Positions 10,019 through 19,503 of a stretch of DNA of 39,826 bases are shown here, piece after piece. Source of the stretch: Nitrospinaceae bacterium. GTDB taxonomy: Bacteria > Nitrospinota > Nitrospinia > Nitrospinales > JACRGP01. The notes below the pieces were generated by a model. The model was not told the origin of the DNA and did no database searches. It saw nothing but the letters and a program-made list of their open reading frames with translations. Every line of letters begins with the position of its first letter. Position 1 is the first letter of the stretch. Both the position numbers and the translations under genes were made by a program. The stretch spans positions 1 through 39,826 of the forward strand of contig JAJDBD010000181.1 in assembly GCA_029261575.1 (NCBI GenBank). Reading direction: 5' to 3'.

Positions 10019-10878
10019 AAGTCCCGCTCCTGTTTTCGTTTTCCGGCTCCGTTCACGAAATCCTCAATGGCCTGGAAATATTTTTCTCCGCCGGCATAAA
10101 GGGCGTCGTTATGATCGGCGCCAATAATATCATAAAACGATTTGGGTTCCGGGGCGCTTTCAAACAACTTCCTTCCCAAAGAGTAGGGGACGATGGAGTC
10201 CTCCGGGGCATGAAGAAACAATTTTGGAATTTTGATGTTGGATATTTTTTGGATGGAATCAAATTTCGTTCTGATAAAGGGCGCGACGGGCAGAATCGGG
10301 AACATCTCCCTGGCCATATCCCGCGCCGAGGTGAAAGTGGACTCCAGAATGATCCCCGCCGCCGGACGGCTCGCCGCCACATGCACGGCGCAAACGCCTC
10401 CCAGCGACCTCCCAAAAAGAAACAGGCGTTCGACGGGAACTTTTTTATCCTTCCGCAGAAATTCGTAAGCGGCCAGGGAGTCGAGGTAAATTCCTTTCTC
10501 CGTCGGTTTTCCCTCGCTTTTGCCATACCCTCGATAATCAAAAATGAAAACATTCCACCCGCGTTCACGGAGTAATTGAACGTTCTCCAGACGGTGGGTG
10601 ATGTTACCTGCGTTGCCGTGAAAAAACAAAAACGTGGCCGAAGCTTTAGGATTCGGAGTAGGAGCCGGAACGTACCAACCATGAAGCCGCAGGCCGTCGT
10701 CGGTCTTGAAGTAAACGTCCTCCACTTCCAGGCCCCGGCTTTTGGCGTCCCACATCCCTTCCGGAAACGGGCTGGGATAATAGATGATCCTGTTTTCAAA
10801 GAAAATCAAAAGCGCCGTATAACCTAGTAGGAAGGCGACGAGGAGGACGGCGGCATTTGCGAAGGACATTCTTTTCAT
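10015..10878 (-). CDS. Membrane-anchored alpha/beta hydrolase
   Basis: A 287-residue serine hydrolase of the BEM46/YfhR (ABHD13-like) type. A single N-terminal membrane segment spans residues 8-27. The oxyanion-hole motif FFHGNAG is at 85-91, and the nucleophile elbow GRSLGG places the catalytic Ser at 158. D227 (APEDSIVP) and H256 (GADHND) complete the triad. The catalytic domain is probably outside the cytoplasm or at the membrane face; the substrate is unknown. It lies 33 bp after the slipin gene and overlaps proB by 4 nt, so it is in the nfeD-slipin-proB transcription unit. Its link to membrane quality control is suggested by context only. Confidence 0.85.
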   Translation of the reverse strand: MKRMSFANAAVLLVAFLLGYTALLIFFENRIIYYPSPFPEGMWDAKSRGLEVEDVYFKTDDGLRLHGWYVPAPTPNPKASATFLFFHGNAGNITHRLENVQLLRERGWNVFIFDYRGYGKSEGKPTEKGIYLDSLAAYEFLRKDKKVPVERLFLFGRSLGGVCAVHVAASRPAAGIILESTFTSARDMAREMFPILPVAPFIRTKFDSIQKISNIKIPKLFLHAPEDSIVPYSLGRKLFESAPEPKSFYDIIGADHNDALYAGGEKYFQAIEDFVNGAGKRKQERDF

Positions 10879-10911
10879 GAACCCGGAAGACTCATTGCGC
10901 GGAGACCCCGA

Positions 10912-11661
10912 TCATTCTTTGGGCTTTTGTTTGTTCAGAAACTCAAAAATTTCCAGAGGGAACGGGAAAAACGTGGTGGTGCTTTTATCGACGGATATGT
11001 CCAGCATGGTCTGCAAAAACCTGAGTTGCAACGCCGGGGGATGGGCGCCGATGATGTCCGCCGCCTCGCTGATTTTCTGGGAAGCCTCGAATTCTCCCTG
11101 GGCGTGGATGACCTTGGCGCGCCGCTCGCGCTCCGCTTCCGCCTGCTTGGCCAAGGCCCTCTGCATTTCCTGAGGCAGATCCACGTTTTTAACCTCCACG
11201 TTCGCCACCTTGACGCCCCAGGGTTCGGTTTGTTCGTCGATCACCCTTTGCAGATGCTGGTTGATCTCATCCCGTTTGGACAACAGGTCGTCGAGCGAGC
11301 TTTGGCCCAACACGCTACGCAAGGTGGTCTGCGCCAATTGCGAGGTGGCGTATAAAAAGTCCTCCACTTCGATAATGGCTTGTTCTGGATCGACGACGCG
11401 AAAATAAATCACCGCGTTGACCTTCACGGTCACGTTGTCCTGGGTGATGATGTCCTGGGGCGGCACGTCCATGACCACCGTACGCAGGCTGACCTTCACC
11501 ATCTGCTGGAGGAACGGAACGACGACAATGAGGCCCGGCCCTTTCACCTTGTAAAACTTTCCCAGGAGGAAAATCACTCCGCGCTCGTATTCGCGCAGGA
11601 CTTTGAGAATGGTGAAAAGGAGAAAAAGCAGGAAGACGACGAATACAATTACGGCGTTCAT
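10912..11661 (-). CDS. Slipin (stomatin/prohibitin-like SPFH protein)
   Basis: A 249-residue SPFH-family membrane protein. An N-terminal hydrophobic hairpin (residues 1-17) is followed by the canonical slipin sequence [15 protein letters not shown], then [24 protein letters not shown]. The helical region with [20 protein letters not shown] is characteristic of stomatin-like proteins. Slipins oligomerise at the inner membrane and scaffold membrane microdomains. They are commonly paired with an NfeD-type membrane serine protease, known in Pyrococcus to cleave a slipin C-terminus, and here the NfeD gene is immediately upstream with 14 bp between them. No Shine-Dalgarno of good quality is seen before the ATG. 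Confidence 0.93.
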   Translation of the reverse strand: MNAVIVFVVFLLFLLFTILKVLREYERGVIFLLGKFYKVKGPGLIVVVPFLQQMVKVSLRTVVMDVPPQDIITQDNVTVKVNAVIYFRVVDPEQAIIEVEDFLYATSQLAQTTLRSVLGQSSLDDLLSKRDEINQHLQRVIDEQTEPWGVKVANVEVKNVDLPQEMQRALAKQAEAERERRAKVIHAQGEFEASQKISEAADIIGAHPPALQLRFLQTMLDISVDKSTTTFFPFPLEIFEFLNKQKPKE

Positions 11662-11675
11662 TGGTTCTGGCTCCT

Positions 11676-12980
11676 CTACGGCTTGCGCACTTTAAGTTTA
11701 AGTCCGTTAACGGAATCGACGATCACGGATTCCCCTACGGGTATGGTTTGATTTTCACAACTGGCGTTCCAGATTTCCCCGTGAAGGAAGACGCTGCCTT
11801 CAGGGTTGAGTTCAGTTTTAACCACGGCGGACGCGCCCAACAAGGCCTCCGCTCCCGAAACGGGCCTGAGGGTCCGGATCTTCGAGGCCAGGTAGGCGAT
11901 CCCAAAAGAGGCCAGCAGGATGGCGCCCACCGTCGGGTAAAGAATGGCGCGGGAAATTTGCAGGGCGGGATCGTCGGTGTCCATTAAAAATATAGAACCC
12001 AAAAGAATGCAGATCGCCGCCCCGCTGGATAATAAACCGAAACTGGGAACGTTGAGTTCCGCGATCAAAAGCACGGCTCCCAGCAGGATCAATAGCAGTC
12101 CAGCGTAATTGATGGGAAGCGCCTGCATGGCGTACAGCGCAAGGATGAGGCTGACGCCGCCGATCACTCCGGGCAATATCAAGCCCGGATTGGATAGCTC
12201 CAGATACAATCCCAGCATGCCAACCATCAGGAGCATGTAGGCGATATTGGGACTCGATATGATGTCCAGAAATTTTTGCCGCTTGTTCATTTCCTGAAAG
12301 TCGCGTTCCTTGCCTTCCAGCTTCAGGATGATCTTGTTTTTGCCCATGGCCACCTCCCGGTCTTCCAGGGCCAGGAGCAAGGCGTCCAGATCGACGGCGA
12401 CCAGATCGATCACGTTCAGTTTCATGGCTTCCGTTTCGGAAATGGAAACGCTTTTGCGGACCGCCATTTCCGCCCAGAATGCGTTGCGCCCGCGAAGCTC
12501 GGCGAGGGACCGGATGTAGGCCGCCGCGTCGTTTTCGATCTTGTCCTGCATGACGTTTTTTCCGTCTTTATTTTTGCCGTCCTGCCCGCCGCCCAGCATG
12601 TTGACGGGATGGGCCGCTCCGATATTCGTTCCAGGCGACATGGCGGCGATGTGCGACGCGATGGAGATGAACGCTCCGGCGGAAGCCGCGCGCGAGCCGC
12701 CGGGGGCCACAAAGGTCGCCACCGGAACCAGCGAGGATTGGATTTCCTTTATGATAATGCGCATGGAGGTATCCAGCCCGCCGGGGGTGTCCATTTGCAA
12801 TACCACCAACGGCGCGCCGTCGCGGTTGGCGTCGCGAATCCCCTGACTTACATATTCCGCAACAACGGGGTTGATGGGACCGGAAATTTTTAGGACAAGG
12901 ATTTTATCCCCGGCCTGAACGGAAAGAGGGAGGAAAAAAATAAAAACCAACGCGGGCAAAACTTGTCTCAACAAGTTCAT
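11676..12980 (-). CDS. NfeD-family membrane serine protease (ClpP-like plus OB domain)
   Basis: A 434-residue long-form NfeD protein. It has a signal peptide (about residues 1-23), then a ClpP-like protease domain to about 215 with [12 protein letters not shown] and the nucleophile motif RAASAGAF (Ser100). K147 in [13 protein letters not shown] is the likely partner Lys, by comparison with archaeal PH1510; that assignment is my inference. Four or five membrane helices follow (about 235-365), and an OB-fold NfeD domain closes the protein (about 375-434). The protease faces the periplasm. It heads the leftward transcription unit and is followed 14 bp later by its expected slipin partner. An AAGG lies about 10 nt before the ATG. 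Confidence 0.92.
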   Translation of the reverse strand: MNLLRQVLPALVFIFFLPLSVQAGDKILVLKISGPINPVVAEYVSQGIRDANRDGAPLVVLQMDTPGGLDTSMRIIIKEIQSSLVPVATFVAPGGSRAASAGAFISIASHIAAMSPGTNIGAAHPVNMLGGGQDGKNKDGKNVMQDKIENDAAAYIRSLAELRGRNAFWAEMAVRKSVSISETEAMKLNVIDLVAVDLDALLLALEDREVAMGKNKIILKLEGKERDFQEMNKRQKFLDIISSPNIAYMLLMVGMLGLYLELSNPGLILPGVIGGVSLILALYAMQALPINYAGLLLILLGAVLLIAELNVPSFGLLSSGAAICILLGSIFLMDTDDPALQISRAILYPTVGAILLASFGIAYLASKIRTLRPVSGAEALLGASAVVKTELNPEGSVFLHGEIWNASCENQTIPVGESVIVDSVNGLKLKVRKP

Positions 12981-13150
12981 GAGGCGACCTTTAGATTAAG
13001 GTTCATCCAATATTTTCACACAGCAGAGCGCAAACTCAAAGCAAAAGAAATCGCGCGCCAGGTCCCGCGAAGACGCATCTTCTTTTTGGCGCCTCCCAGA
13101 CGGCATTTAATGTTAATATTCGGTAGATTGCTAAATCATTGAGGCGGTTC

Positions 13151-13570
13151 ATGCCAAACCAAGGCTACAAAACTATTTTCATCGTCGACCCGGTTAAAAA
13201 CGAACGGATCCAGTTGGCCAAATTTATCAAGCACGATAAATTCACCCTGGCCGCCTATGTGTCTATCGCCGATTGCTTTAAAAGAGACGCCATGCTGTTT
13301 CCGAATTTAATTATTTTTGTCCCTCGAACCGGCAAATCGGAAATCAAACATTTGATGAATATCAAACGGAAATACAAATCCATTCCCGTCATCATTCTTA
13401 CCAACACTGAAGGCGAGGAGGTCAATCTCATGGCTCTTCAGGAAAGCGGTTTCCAGCATGCCCACAAGGCGGGGAGCAACGAAAAGGTGCGGGAAATCGC
13501 TTATGAAATCCTGGCGCCGGAAGGGCTTCTCCTGCGCGCTGAAACGCCGCATCCCGTTCCCATTCCCTGA
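13151..13570 (+). CDS. Degenerate response-regulator receiver domain protein
   Basis: A 139-residue stand-alone protein whose spacing fits a CheY-like receiver fold: TIFIVDP (beta1), NLIIFVP (beta3), IPVIILTNT (beta4), FQHAHKAG (beta5). The conserved Thr (T84) and Lys (K106) are kept. However, the phosphoacceptor Asp after beta3 is replaced (V57/P58), and only one acidic residue remains after beta1 (D13). It should therefore not be phosphorylated in the usual way and may signal by protein contact. I start at ATG 13151 because GAGG sits 6 nt upstream; a TTG at 13139 would overlap that site. It lies 23 bp before kdsA on the same strand, so co-transcription is likely. Assignment rests on pattern, not a database match. 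Confidence 0.65.
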   Translation: MPNQGYKTIFIVDPVKNERIQLAKFIKHDKFTLAAYVSIADCFKRDAMLFPNLIIFVPRTGKSEIKHLMNIKRKYKSIPVIILTNTEGEEVNLMALQESGFQHAHKAGSNEKVREIAYEILAPEGLLLRAETPHPVPIP

Positions 13571-13593
13571 CCTTTTAAAAACGCTCGTCTAAA

Positions 13594-14451
13594 ATGTCTC
13601 CCCAATCCGCACCCGCAAAAACAGTTGAAATCCGTTCCGTAAAAATCGGCGGCGGAAATCCCATCGCCCTGATCGCCGGACCCTGCGTGATCGAATCCGA
13701 AGCCCACGCCCTGGAGACCGCGTGCCAATTAAAACAAATCGCCGACGACGCGGGCGTCCCTTTCATCTACAAATCGTCCTACGACAAGGCCAACCGCACT
13801 TCGCTGACTTCCTATCGGGGTCCGGGCCTGGTGGAAGGTCTTCGCATTTTGAAAAAAGTTAAACAGGAACTGAACGTTCCCATTTTGTCGGACGTCCACA
13901 AGGAAGAGGAAATCGACCTCGCCGCCGAGGTTCTGGACGTTTTACAAATCCCGGCGTTTCTTTGCCGACAAACCGATCTGGTGGTCAAAGCCGCCAAAAC
14001 CGGGCTACCGGTGAATATTAAAAAAGGCCAGTTCCTCGCGCCCTGGGACATGAAAAACGTCGTCCAAAAAGTCGCCGATTCCGGCAATCAAAAAATTCTT
14101 CTGACGGAGCGCGGGTTCATGTTCGGCTACAACAACATGGTGGTCGACATGCGTTCCCTGGTGCTGATGCGCGAGTTGGGTTGCCCGGTGGTGTACGACG
14201 CCACGCACAGCCTGCAACTGCCCGGCGGACAGGGAACGTCCTCCGGAGGCCAGCGGGAACTCGTCCCCTACCTGACGCGCGGCGCTGTCGCCGTCGGTTG
14301 CGACGCCTTGTTCATGGAGGTACACTCCGACCCGGACAACGCGCCTTCGGACGGTCCCAATATGTTGAAAATGGCGGACCTCCCAAAACTTTTGCAACAG
14401 GTCAAGGAACTCGACCAAATACGCCTGAAAGTGGAAGGCGCCGCTCCTTAA
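13594..14451 (+). CDS. kdsA: 3-deoxy-8-phosphooctulonate synthase (Kdo-8-P synthase)
   Basis: A 285-residue enzyme that condenses phosphoenolpyruvate with arabinose 5-phosphate to Kdo-8-phosphate for lipopolysaccharide. Conserved blocks include IAGPCVIESE, KSSYDKANRTS, RGPGL, FLCRQTDLV, NIKKGQFLAPWDMKNV and DATHSLQLPGG. The Cys in AGPC (C31) stands where Aquifex KdsA has its metal-binding Cys, whereas E. coli has Asn, so this is predicted to be the metal-dependent class. The whole protein aligns with the Aquifex type through LTERGFMFGYNNMVVD. No Shine-Dalgarno is evident. The Kelch gene follows after 12 bp. Its presence indicates an outer membrane with Kdo-containing lipopolysaccharide. Confidence 0.96.
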   Translation: MSPQSAPAKTVEIRSVKIGGGNPIALIAGPCVIESEAHALETACQLKQIADDAGVPFIYKSSYDKANRTSLTSYRGPGLVEGLRILKKVKQELNVPILSDVHKEEEIDLAAEVLDVLQIPAFLCRQTDLVVKAAKTGLPVNIKKGQFLAPWDMKNVVQKVADSGNQKILLTERGFMFGYNNMVVDMRSLVLMRELGCPVVYDATHSLQLPGGQGTSSGGQRELVPYLTRGAVAVGCDALFMEVHSDPDNAPSDGPNMLKMADLPKLLQQVKELDQIRLKVEGAAP

Positions 14452-14463
14452 CCGAAACCAGAT

Positions 14464-15405
14464 ATGCGGTATTTAATCCTGATCGCCTGTTTGATCATTC
14501 CCAATACCCTGTGGGCACAGGGGTCCTGGCAAACCCTGCCGTCCACTCCAATTCCAAGGACTGAATCCTCCGCGGCTCTCCTCAACGGAAAAATATATTT
14601 GCTCGGCGGTTTCACGCCAAAGGGAATCGCGGATCGTGTCGACGTCTACGACCCCAAGACCCGCAGTTGGTCCCAGACCCGGCCCCTGCCGACTCCCTTA
14701 CACCACGCCACCGCGACTGTGGTCGGCAAAAAACTTTACGTTATAGGGGGATTTGCCTCCGGGATGTGGACGCCCGTCAATCATACTTACGAATACGATC
14801 CTCAAACCGAGGAGTGGACGGAAAAAACGCCCATGCCCACCAGGCGCGGCTCGCCCGCCGCTACGGCGATCGACGGTAAAATTTATGTGGTGGGCGGAGC
14901 CAACAAAAAGTTTTTTCGACTGGTCAATACCGGCGCCAACGAGGTCTACGATCCGCAAAGCGATTCCTGGCAGAGCTTGCCGCCCATCCCGACGCCCCGC
15001 GACCATTTGACCGTTTCCGTAGTTGAAGGAAAACTGTACGCCATAGGCGGACGGGTGAACGTGGATTATCATCGCAACCTGGCCGCGAACGAAGTCTACG
15101 ATCCCGGCGCCGGAAAGTGGGAAATCCTGGCGCCCCTGCCCACCGCGCGGAGTGGGATCGCGTCGGCGGCGGTTGGCGGAAAGATTTTCGTTTTTGGCGG
15201 CGAGTCCGGCGATGGAACGTTTGAGGAAAACGAGGCGTTCGATCCCGCAACCAATACTTGGAAAAAAATGGCTCCGATGCCCCATTCCCGCCACGGCCTG
15301 GCTTCAATCGCTTATGAAGGGAAAATCCACGTTTTGACGGGAGGACCCAATCCGGGCGGCGGAGGCAGTTCTCTGCACGAAGTCTTCTCGCCCGAATCAA
15401 AATAA
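14464..15405 (+). CDS. Secreted Kelch-repeat beta-propeller protein
   Basis: A 313-residue protein with a clear signal peptide (MRYLILIACLIIPNTLWA, cleavage before Gln19), followed by about six Kelch repeats. Each repeat has the YLLGG/YVIGG/YVVGG/YAIGG/FVFGG core and a following V-YDP-S/T-W element (for example VYDPKTRSWSQ, EYDPQTEEWTE, VYDPQSDSWQS, VYDPGAGKWEI). The fold should be a six-bladed propeller in the periplasm or outside the cell. Bacterial relatives include N-acetylneuraminate epimerase-like propellers, but I see no basis for an enzymatic assignment. It follows kdsA by 12 bp and is likely in the same transcript. Its proximity to kdsA hints at an envelope or glycan role, which is inference only. 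Confidence 0.85.
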   Translation: MRYLILIACLIIPNTLWAQGSWQTLPSTPIPRTESSAALLNGKIYLLGGFTPKGIADRVDVYDPKTRSWSQTRPLPTPLHHATATVVGKKLYVIGGFASGMWTPVNHTYEYDPQTEEWTEKTPMPTRRGSPAATAIDGKIYVVGGANKKFFRLVNTGANEVYDPQSDSWQSLPPIPTPRDHLTVSVVEGKLYAIGGRVNVDYHRNLAANEVYDPGAGKWEILAPLPTARSGIASAAVGGKIFVFGGESGDGTFEENEAFDPATNTWKKMAPMPHSRHGLASIAYEGKIHVLTGGPNPGGGGSSLHEVFSPESK

Positions 15406-15721
15406 ATAAGGTTGCGTTTCTTTAGGGAGAAAAAAAATTTGCGTGAAACTCTTTGGAGAAAGGCGGAACGGAGGGGGAAACGAATCAGGTAGGCCAACGG
15501 ATTGGGATCTGGGAGATCCCAATCCGGTGGAGGAGGCCATACCATTTCGAATCTTCATTCTTTATAGAGCAAAGCCTGTGCCAAAATCCAGCGCCCAGCA
15601 ACAATCTAAGGTAACCTGTTACATTTAAATGGGTTTCTGGATCCAGCCCACAATTTAAAATCTCAAATTTGTCACTCCTACAGGGTCAAAATTTCCACGC
15701 CGGGTCAATTTTTTCCCTTTG
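15406..15721. other. Non-coding gap between convergent genes
   Basis: This 316-bp stretch separates the rightward Kelch gene from the leftward phosphorylase gene. I see no credible coding sequence; short frames through it have unlikely composition. The only strong structure is the long perfect hairpin annotated separately at 15498-15526. A purine-rich part (about 15421-15480) and AT-rich sequence (15610-15720) fill the rest. Confidence 0.6.
15498..15526. repeat. Perfect 13-bp inverted repeat with 3-nt loop
   Basis: Arms CGGATTGGGATCT and AGATCCCAATCCG are exact complements around GGG. The stem is very stable and lies midway between convergent genes, where a bidirectional terminator would be expected. 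Neither side has a T-run, so it is not a standard intrinsic terminator; it could stop polymerase weakly, protect 3' ends, or be a recombination or protein site. Confidence 0.75.
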
Positions 15722-16498
15722 TCATTCCAGATAACGAATATATTTGCCGATGAATTTGGTCAAATGTTGCGTGGCGGTTCTGGAATGGATCATCAGTTCG
15801 ATCATCGGTTTCAGGGCGACGGGGTGGGTCAGCACGTACCAGGTGGCTTTGACTCTCGACGCCTCGCCGCTTTTGTCCTCCAGCGCCGGGATGCGGATCA
15901 GTTCGTGATTGACGGTATCCGTCACCGAACGGATGGAGACTAGGGAGATTTCCCGCGAGCCGCACAGTTTGGCCAATGCCGCAGTTTCCATCTCCACGGC
16001 CAGGATGGGATAATGGATTCCCAGGGCGCGCTTTTCTTTCGGCTGGTAAATGATCTCCTCAACGGTGAGCAGTCCGCCGGTCTGGACTAAAAATCCATCG
16101 GTAAAAACCAACTCCCTCCCAAGTTCAAGATATTCTGAATTTAAATCGGTCTCGACGGTGGGTTGCGGATTGAGATAATCGCGTTCGGCATGTGGCTCAA
16201 ATTCAAAAACCCGGTCGGCCAACACGATATCGCCGACGTTCAACACCGGGTCCACTCCCCCGGCGTATCCCATGGAAATTACCAGCGACGGGTCGACGCG
16301 GTCCAGCATTCCCAAAAAAGCTTTTTCGGCGCGCGCTCGTCCCACTCCGGTCTGTAACAGGGCGATGGATTTTTTTTGCCAGGTTCCCAGCCAGAGTTTG
16401 CCGGATTCCAGGGTATGGGATTCTTCCATCCCCATGCGGTTTTTTATTTCCGCCACTTCTTCGCGAATGGCGCCTATAATACAAATTCTCGGTTCCAT
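15722..16498 (-). CDS. Nucleoside phosphorylase/nucleosidase (PNP-UDP family, MTAN-like)
   Basis: A 258-residue protein of the purine nucleoside phosphorylase superfamily. The N-terminal strand IGAIREEVAEI carries the Glu expected near residue 13-14, and ISMGYAGGVDPVLNVGDIVLAD (74-95) is the phosphate/ribose-binding region. VEMETAALA (168-176) has the ribose-binding Glu, and RSVTD ends with the base-contacting Asp (D194). This pattern fits 5'-methylthioadenosine/S-adenosylhomocysteine nucleosidases and futalosine-type hydrolases, but the exact substrate cannot be read from sequence. mtnA, a methylthioribose salvage gene, lies 5 kb away, which favours a methylthioadenosine role weakly. The promoter at 16507-16536 would give an almost leaderless transcript. 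Confidence 0.82.
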   Translation of the reverse strand: MEPRICIIGAIREEVAEIKNRMGMEESHTLESGKLWLGTWQKKSIALLQTGVGRARAEKAFLGMLDRVDPSLVISMGYAGGVDPVLNVGDIVLADRVFEFEPHAERDYLNPQPTVETDLNSEYLELGRELVFTDGFLVQTGGLLTVEEIIYQPKEKRALGIHYPILAVEMETAALAKLCGSREISLVSIRSVTDTVNHELIRIPALEDKSGEASRVKATWYVLTHPVALKPMIELMIHSRTATQHLTKFIGKYIRYLE

Positions 16499-16506
16499 GT
16501 GAGCAA

Positions 16507-16536
16507 ATTGTAACTTCTATTCCCGTGAATTGGCAA
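16507..16536 (-). promoter_or_regulatory. Sigma70-type promoter of the phosphorylase gene
   Basis: Leftward TTGCCA (16536-16531), an 18-bp spacer, then TACAAT (16512-16507): both hexamers match consensus at 5 of 6 positions. The -10 ends 9 nt before the A of the start codon, so the predicted start of transcription is around 16500, only about 2 nt from ATG. There is no room for a Shine-Dalgarno. Confidence 0.55.
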
Positions 16537-16617
16537 CCGGGTTTTAAGCGCCGAAGAGTTTTCCCGCTCCCGCATTTCACAAAAATTATTCATCAACCTT
16601 TCACAACGCAAAATTAA

Positions 16618-17985
16618 ATGGCCAAGATAAAATTAAAACCTCCGGTCAAACCGGGGGACCGTTTGGAACTCGAAGTCGAAACGCTGGCTTCCAGCGGCGA
16701 CGGGCTTTCGCGACACGAAGGCTACGCTCTATTTGTCCCGACGGGCCTTCCCGGCGACCGCGCCGAGGTCGAGGTGGTCAAAACCACGCCCCGATTTGGA
16801 ACGACGCGCCTCATCAGCCTGACCCAGGATTCGCCCGACCGCATCCTGGCGCCCTGCCCCGTTTTCCCCCGGTGCGGCGGATGCGCCCTGCAAAGCCTGA
16901 ACTACGAAAAGCAAATGGAGTTCAAGGTCCAATGGGTGATCGATAGCCTGGAACGGATCGGAAAAATCAAGCCTCCCGACGATATTTCAACCCTGCCGGC
17001 AGAGCAGATTTACCATTATCGCAACAAGGGAAGCTTCGCCTTGCAGAAAACCGGAAGCAGGGTCCGTATCGGATTCTTTGAAAACCGCAGTCACGACGTC
17101 GTGAACTCCGATCAATGCGATACGCTTCTGCCGCGAATCAACGAAGTCAAGGAATGGGTCCGCCTGCTGTTGGACCGGCATAAAATTTCGATTTACGACG
17201 AGCGCGCCCATAAGGGATTTTTACGCGGGCTGGTCGTCCGGCATTCCGAGTCGACGGGGAAAACGCTGTTGGGACTGGCCACCATGCCGGGAGAATTCCC
17301 TCCGGAGTTTTTGGGCGACTTGTTGGAGGATCCGCAAAAGTTGCAACTGTCGGGAATCGTCCAAAACATCAACGCCGAACGGACCAACATTATCCTGGGC
17401 GAAAGCTCGCGAACCTTATGGGGAGAGGATACTCTGGAGGACCGCTTGGGCGAGTTGACTTTCCAGCTTTCGCTGAATTCATTTTTCCAGGTCAACCCGT
17501 ACCAGACGACAAAACTTTACGACCTGGTTCGCGACTGGGCGAGTTTTGACAAGGGACGCGTGGTGGACGCTTATTGCGGCGTCGGCGGGATCGGGCTTTG
17601 GCTGGCTGCCGCCGGGGCGCGGGTCGCGGGCGTGGAGGAAAATCCAAAAGCCGCCGCAGACGCGCGGATCAACGCCGGGATCAATCGCCTGGAACAGTGC
17701 GAGTTTTTTGAAGGACCGATCGAGTCGCACATGCAATCCCTGGCCAAGGCGGAACCGGTCCAGACTTTGATATTCGATCCGCCGCGCAAAGGCTGTTCGC
17801 CCGAAGTTCTCCAGGCCGTTCCGGAAATGAACCCGGAAAAAATAATTTACATCTCCTGCAATCCCTCCACCCTGGCGCGGGATCTGGACTTGCTCGACGG
17901 TTATGAGGTCGCGAAGCTGTGCGTCGTGGACATGTTCCCGCAAACCTCGCACGTCGAGACGGCGGTCTTGCTCGTTAGAAAATAA
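16618..17985 (+). CDS. rlmD: 23S rRNA (uracil-5-)-methyltransferase, RlmD/TrmA family
   Basis: A 455-residue SAM-dependent RNA m5U methyltransferase. An N-terminal TRAM domain (about 8-70) binds RNA. The [4Fe-4S] cysteines are C80, C86 and C89 in CPVFPRCGGC, with C167 in NSDQCDT as the probable fourth. The Rossmann motif VVDAYCGVGGIGLW lies near 315-328, FDPPRKG is the catalytic loop, and the nucleophile is C414 in YISCNPSTLARDL. The combination of TRAM and iron-sulfur cluster matches RlmD, which makes m5U1939 in E. coli 23S rRNA; RlmC or RlmCD specificity cannot be excluded. No Shine-Dalgarno precedes the ATG. It converges with acr3 after 16 bp. Confidence 0.9.
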   Translation: MAKIKLKPPVKPGDRLELEVETLASSGDGLSRHEGYALFVPTGLPGDRAEVEVVKTTPRFGTTRLISLTQDSPDRILAPCPVFPRCGGCALQSLNYEKQMEFKVQWVIDSLERIGKIKPPDDISTLPAEQIYHYRNKGSFALQKTGSRVRIGFFENRSHDVVNSDQCDTLLPRINEVKEWVRLLLDRHKISIYDERAHKGFLRGLVVRHSESTGKTLLGLATMPGEFPPEFLGDLLEDPQKLQLSGIVQNINAERTNIILGESSRTLWGEDTLEDRLGELTFQLSLNSFFQVNPYQTTKLYDLVRDWASFDKGRVVDAYCGVGGIGLWLAAAGARVAGVEENPKAAADARINAGINRLEQCEFFEGPIESHMQSLAKAEPVQTLIFDPPRKGCSPEVLQAVPEMNPEKIIYISCNPSTLARDLDLLDGYEVAKLCVVDMFPQTSHVETAVLLVRK

Positions 17986-18001
17986 ATACGGGCGCCCCCG
18001 G

Positions 18002-19093
<1,092 letters not shown>

Positions 19094-19125
19094 TTCTAAT
19101 TCCCAAAGGTTTGTACGACTGAATT

Positions 19126-19467
19126 TTATTTTTTTGAAGCGCGAACCTTGCGAGGGCGCGAAGACGTTTTGCGATTTCCGCTAATTCCCTGGCAACAATT
19201 CTCTGTCAGGTATCCCATCAGTTCGTTCATGGCGGCGTAATGGGCGGAGTAAAACAAGGTCCGTCCCTCGCGCCGACATTTTACGAGTCCGGCGTGTTTG
19301 AGTTGGCTCAAGTGGAAGGACAAGGTGGAGAGAGGGAGGCCCAGATGCTCCCCGATTTGACCGGCCGGAACGCCCTCCAAACCCGCCTGGACCAGATACC
19401 GAAACACCGTCAACCGATTTTCCTGGGAGAGCGCGGACAGAGCCGAGACGGCTTTATTAATTTCCAT
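19126..19467 (-). CDS. arsR: ArsR-family arsenic-responsive repressor
   Basis: A 113-residue winged-helix repressor. The N-terminal segment AVSALSALSQENRLTVFRYL and the recognition helix LPLSTLSFHLSQLKHAGLV are diagnostic for ArsR. Inducer binding is probably through the vicinal Cys91-Cys92 (ENCCQG) near the C-terminus, rather than the classical ELCVC motif; this resembles the Acidithiobacillus type, though I see no third Cys nearby. C64 is also present. I start at ATG 19467, since homologues begin at this point; an upstream TTG at 19506 would encode promoter sequence. Its start codon lies in an inverted repeat and just after a promoter, implying autorepression and possibly a leaderless mRNA. 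A basic tail of about 15 residues ends the protein. Confidence 0.93.
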   Translation of the reverse strand: MEINKAVSALSALSQENRLTVFRYLVQAGLEGVPAGQIGEHLGLPLSTLSFHLSQLKHAGLVKCRREGRTLFYSAHYAAMNELMGYLTENCCQGISGNRKTSSRPRKVRASKK

Positions 19468-19490
19468 ATTTCCAATATTATGGAAATATG
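19465..19490. promoter_or_regulatory. Inverted-repeat operator of arsR-acr3
   Basis: CATATTTCC and GGAAATATG form perfect 9-bp arms around 8 bp of AT-rich sequence. The site covers the -10 hexamer and ends on the arsR start codon, as expected for a repressor that blocks its own promoter. ArsR binding is inferred from position. Confidence 0.7.
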
Positions 19491-19503
19491 ATGCCACAGT
19501 CAA
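19475..19503 (-). promoter_or_regulatory. Sigma70-type promoter of arsR-acr3
   Basis: Leftward TTGACT (19503-19498), a 17-bp spacer, then TAATAT (19480-19475). The predicted transcription start is at 19468-19467, which coincides with the arsR ATG. The operator palindrome overlaps the -10 element. Confidence 0.65.

Noticed and set aside
8882-10099. 405-codon plus-strand frame
   Set aside because: It is the mirror of proB, whose family motifs are unambiguous; the frame has His/Gln-rich composition with no recognisable domain.
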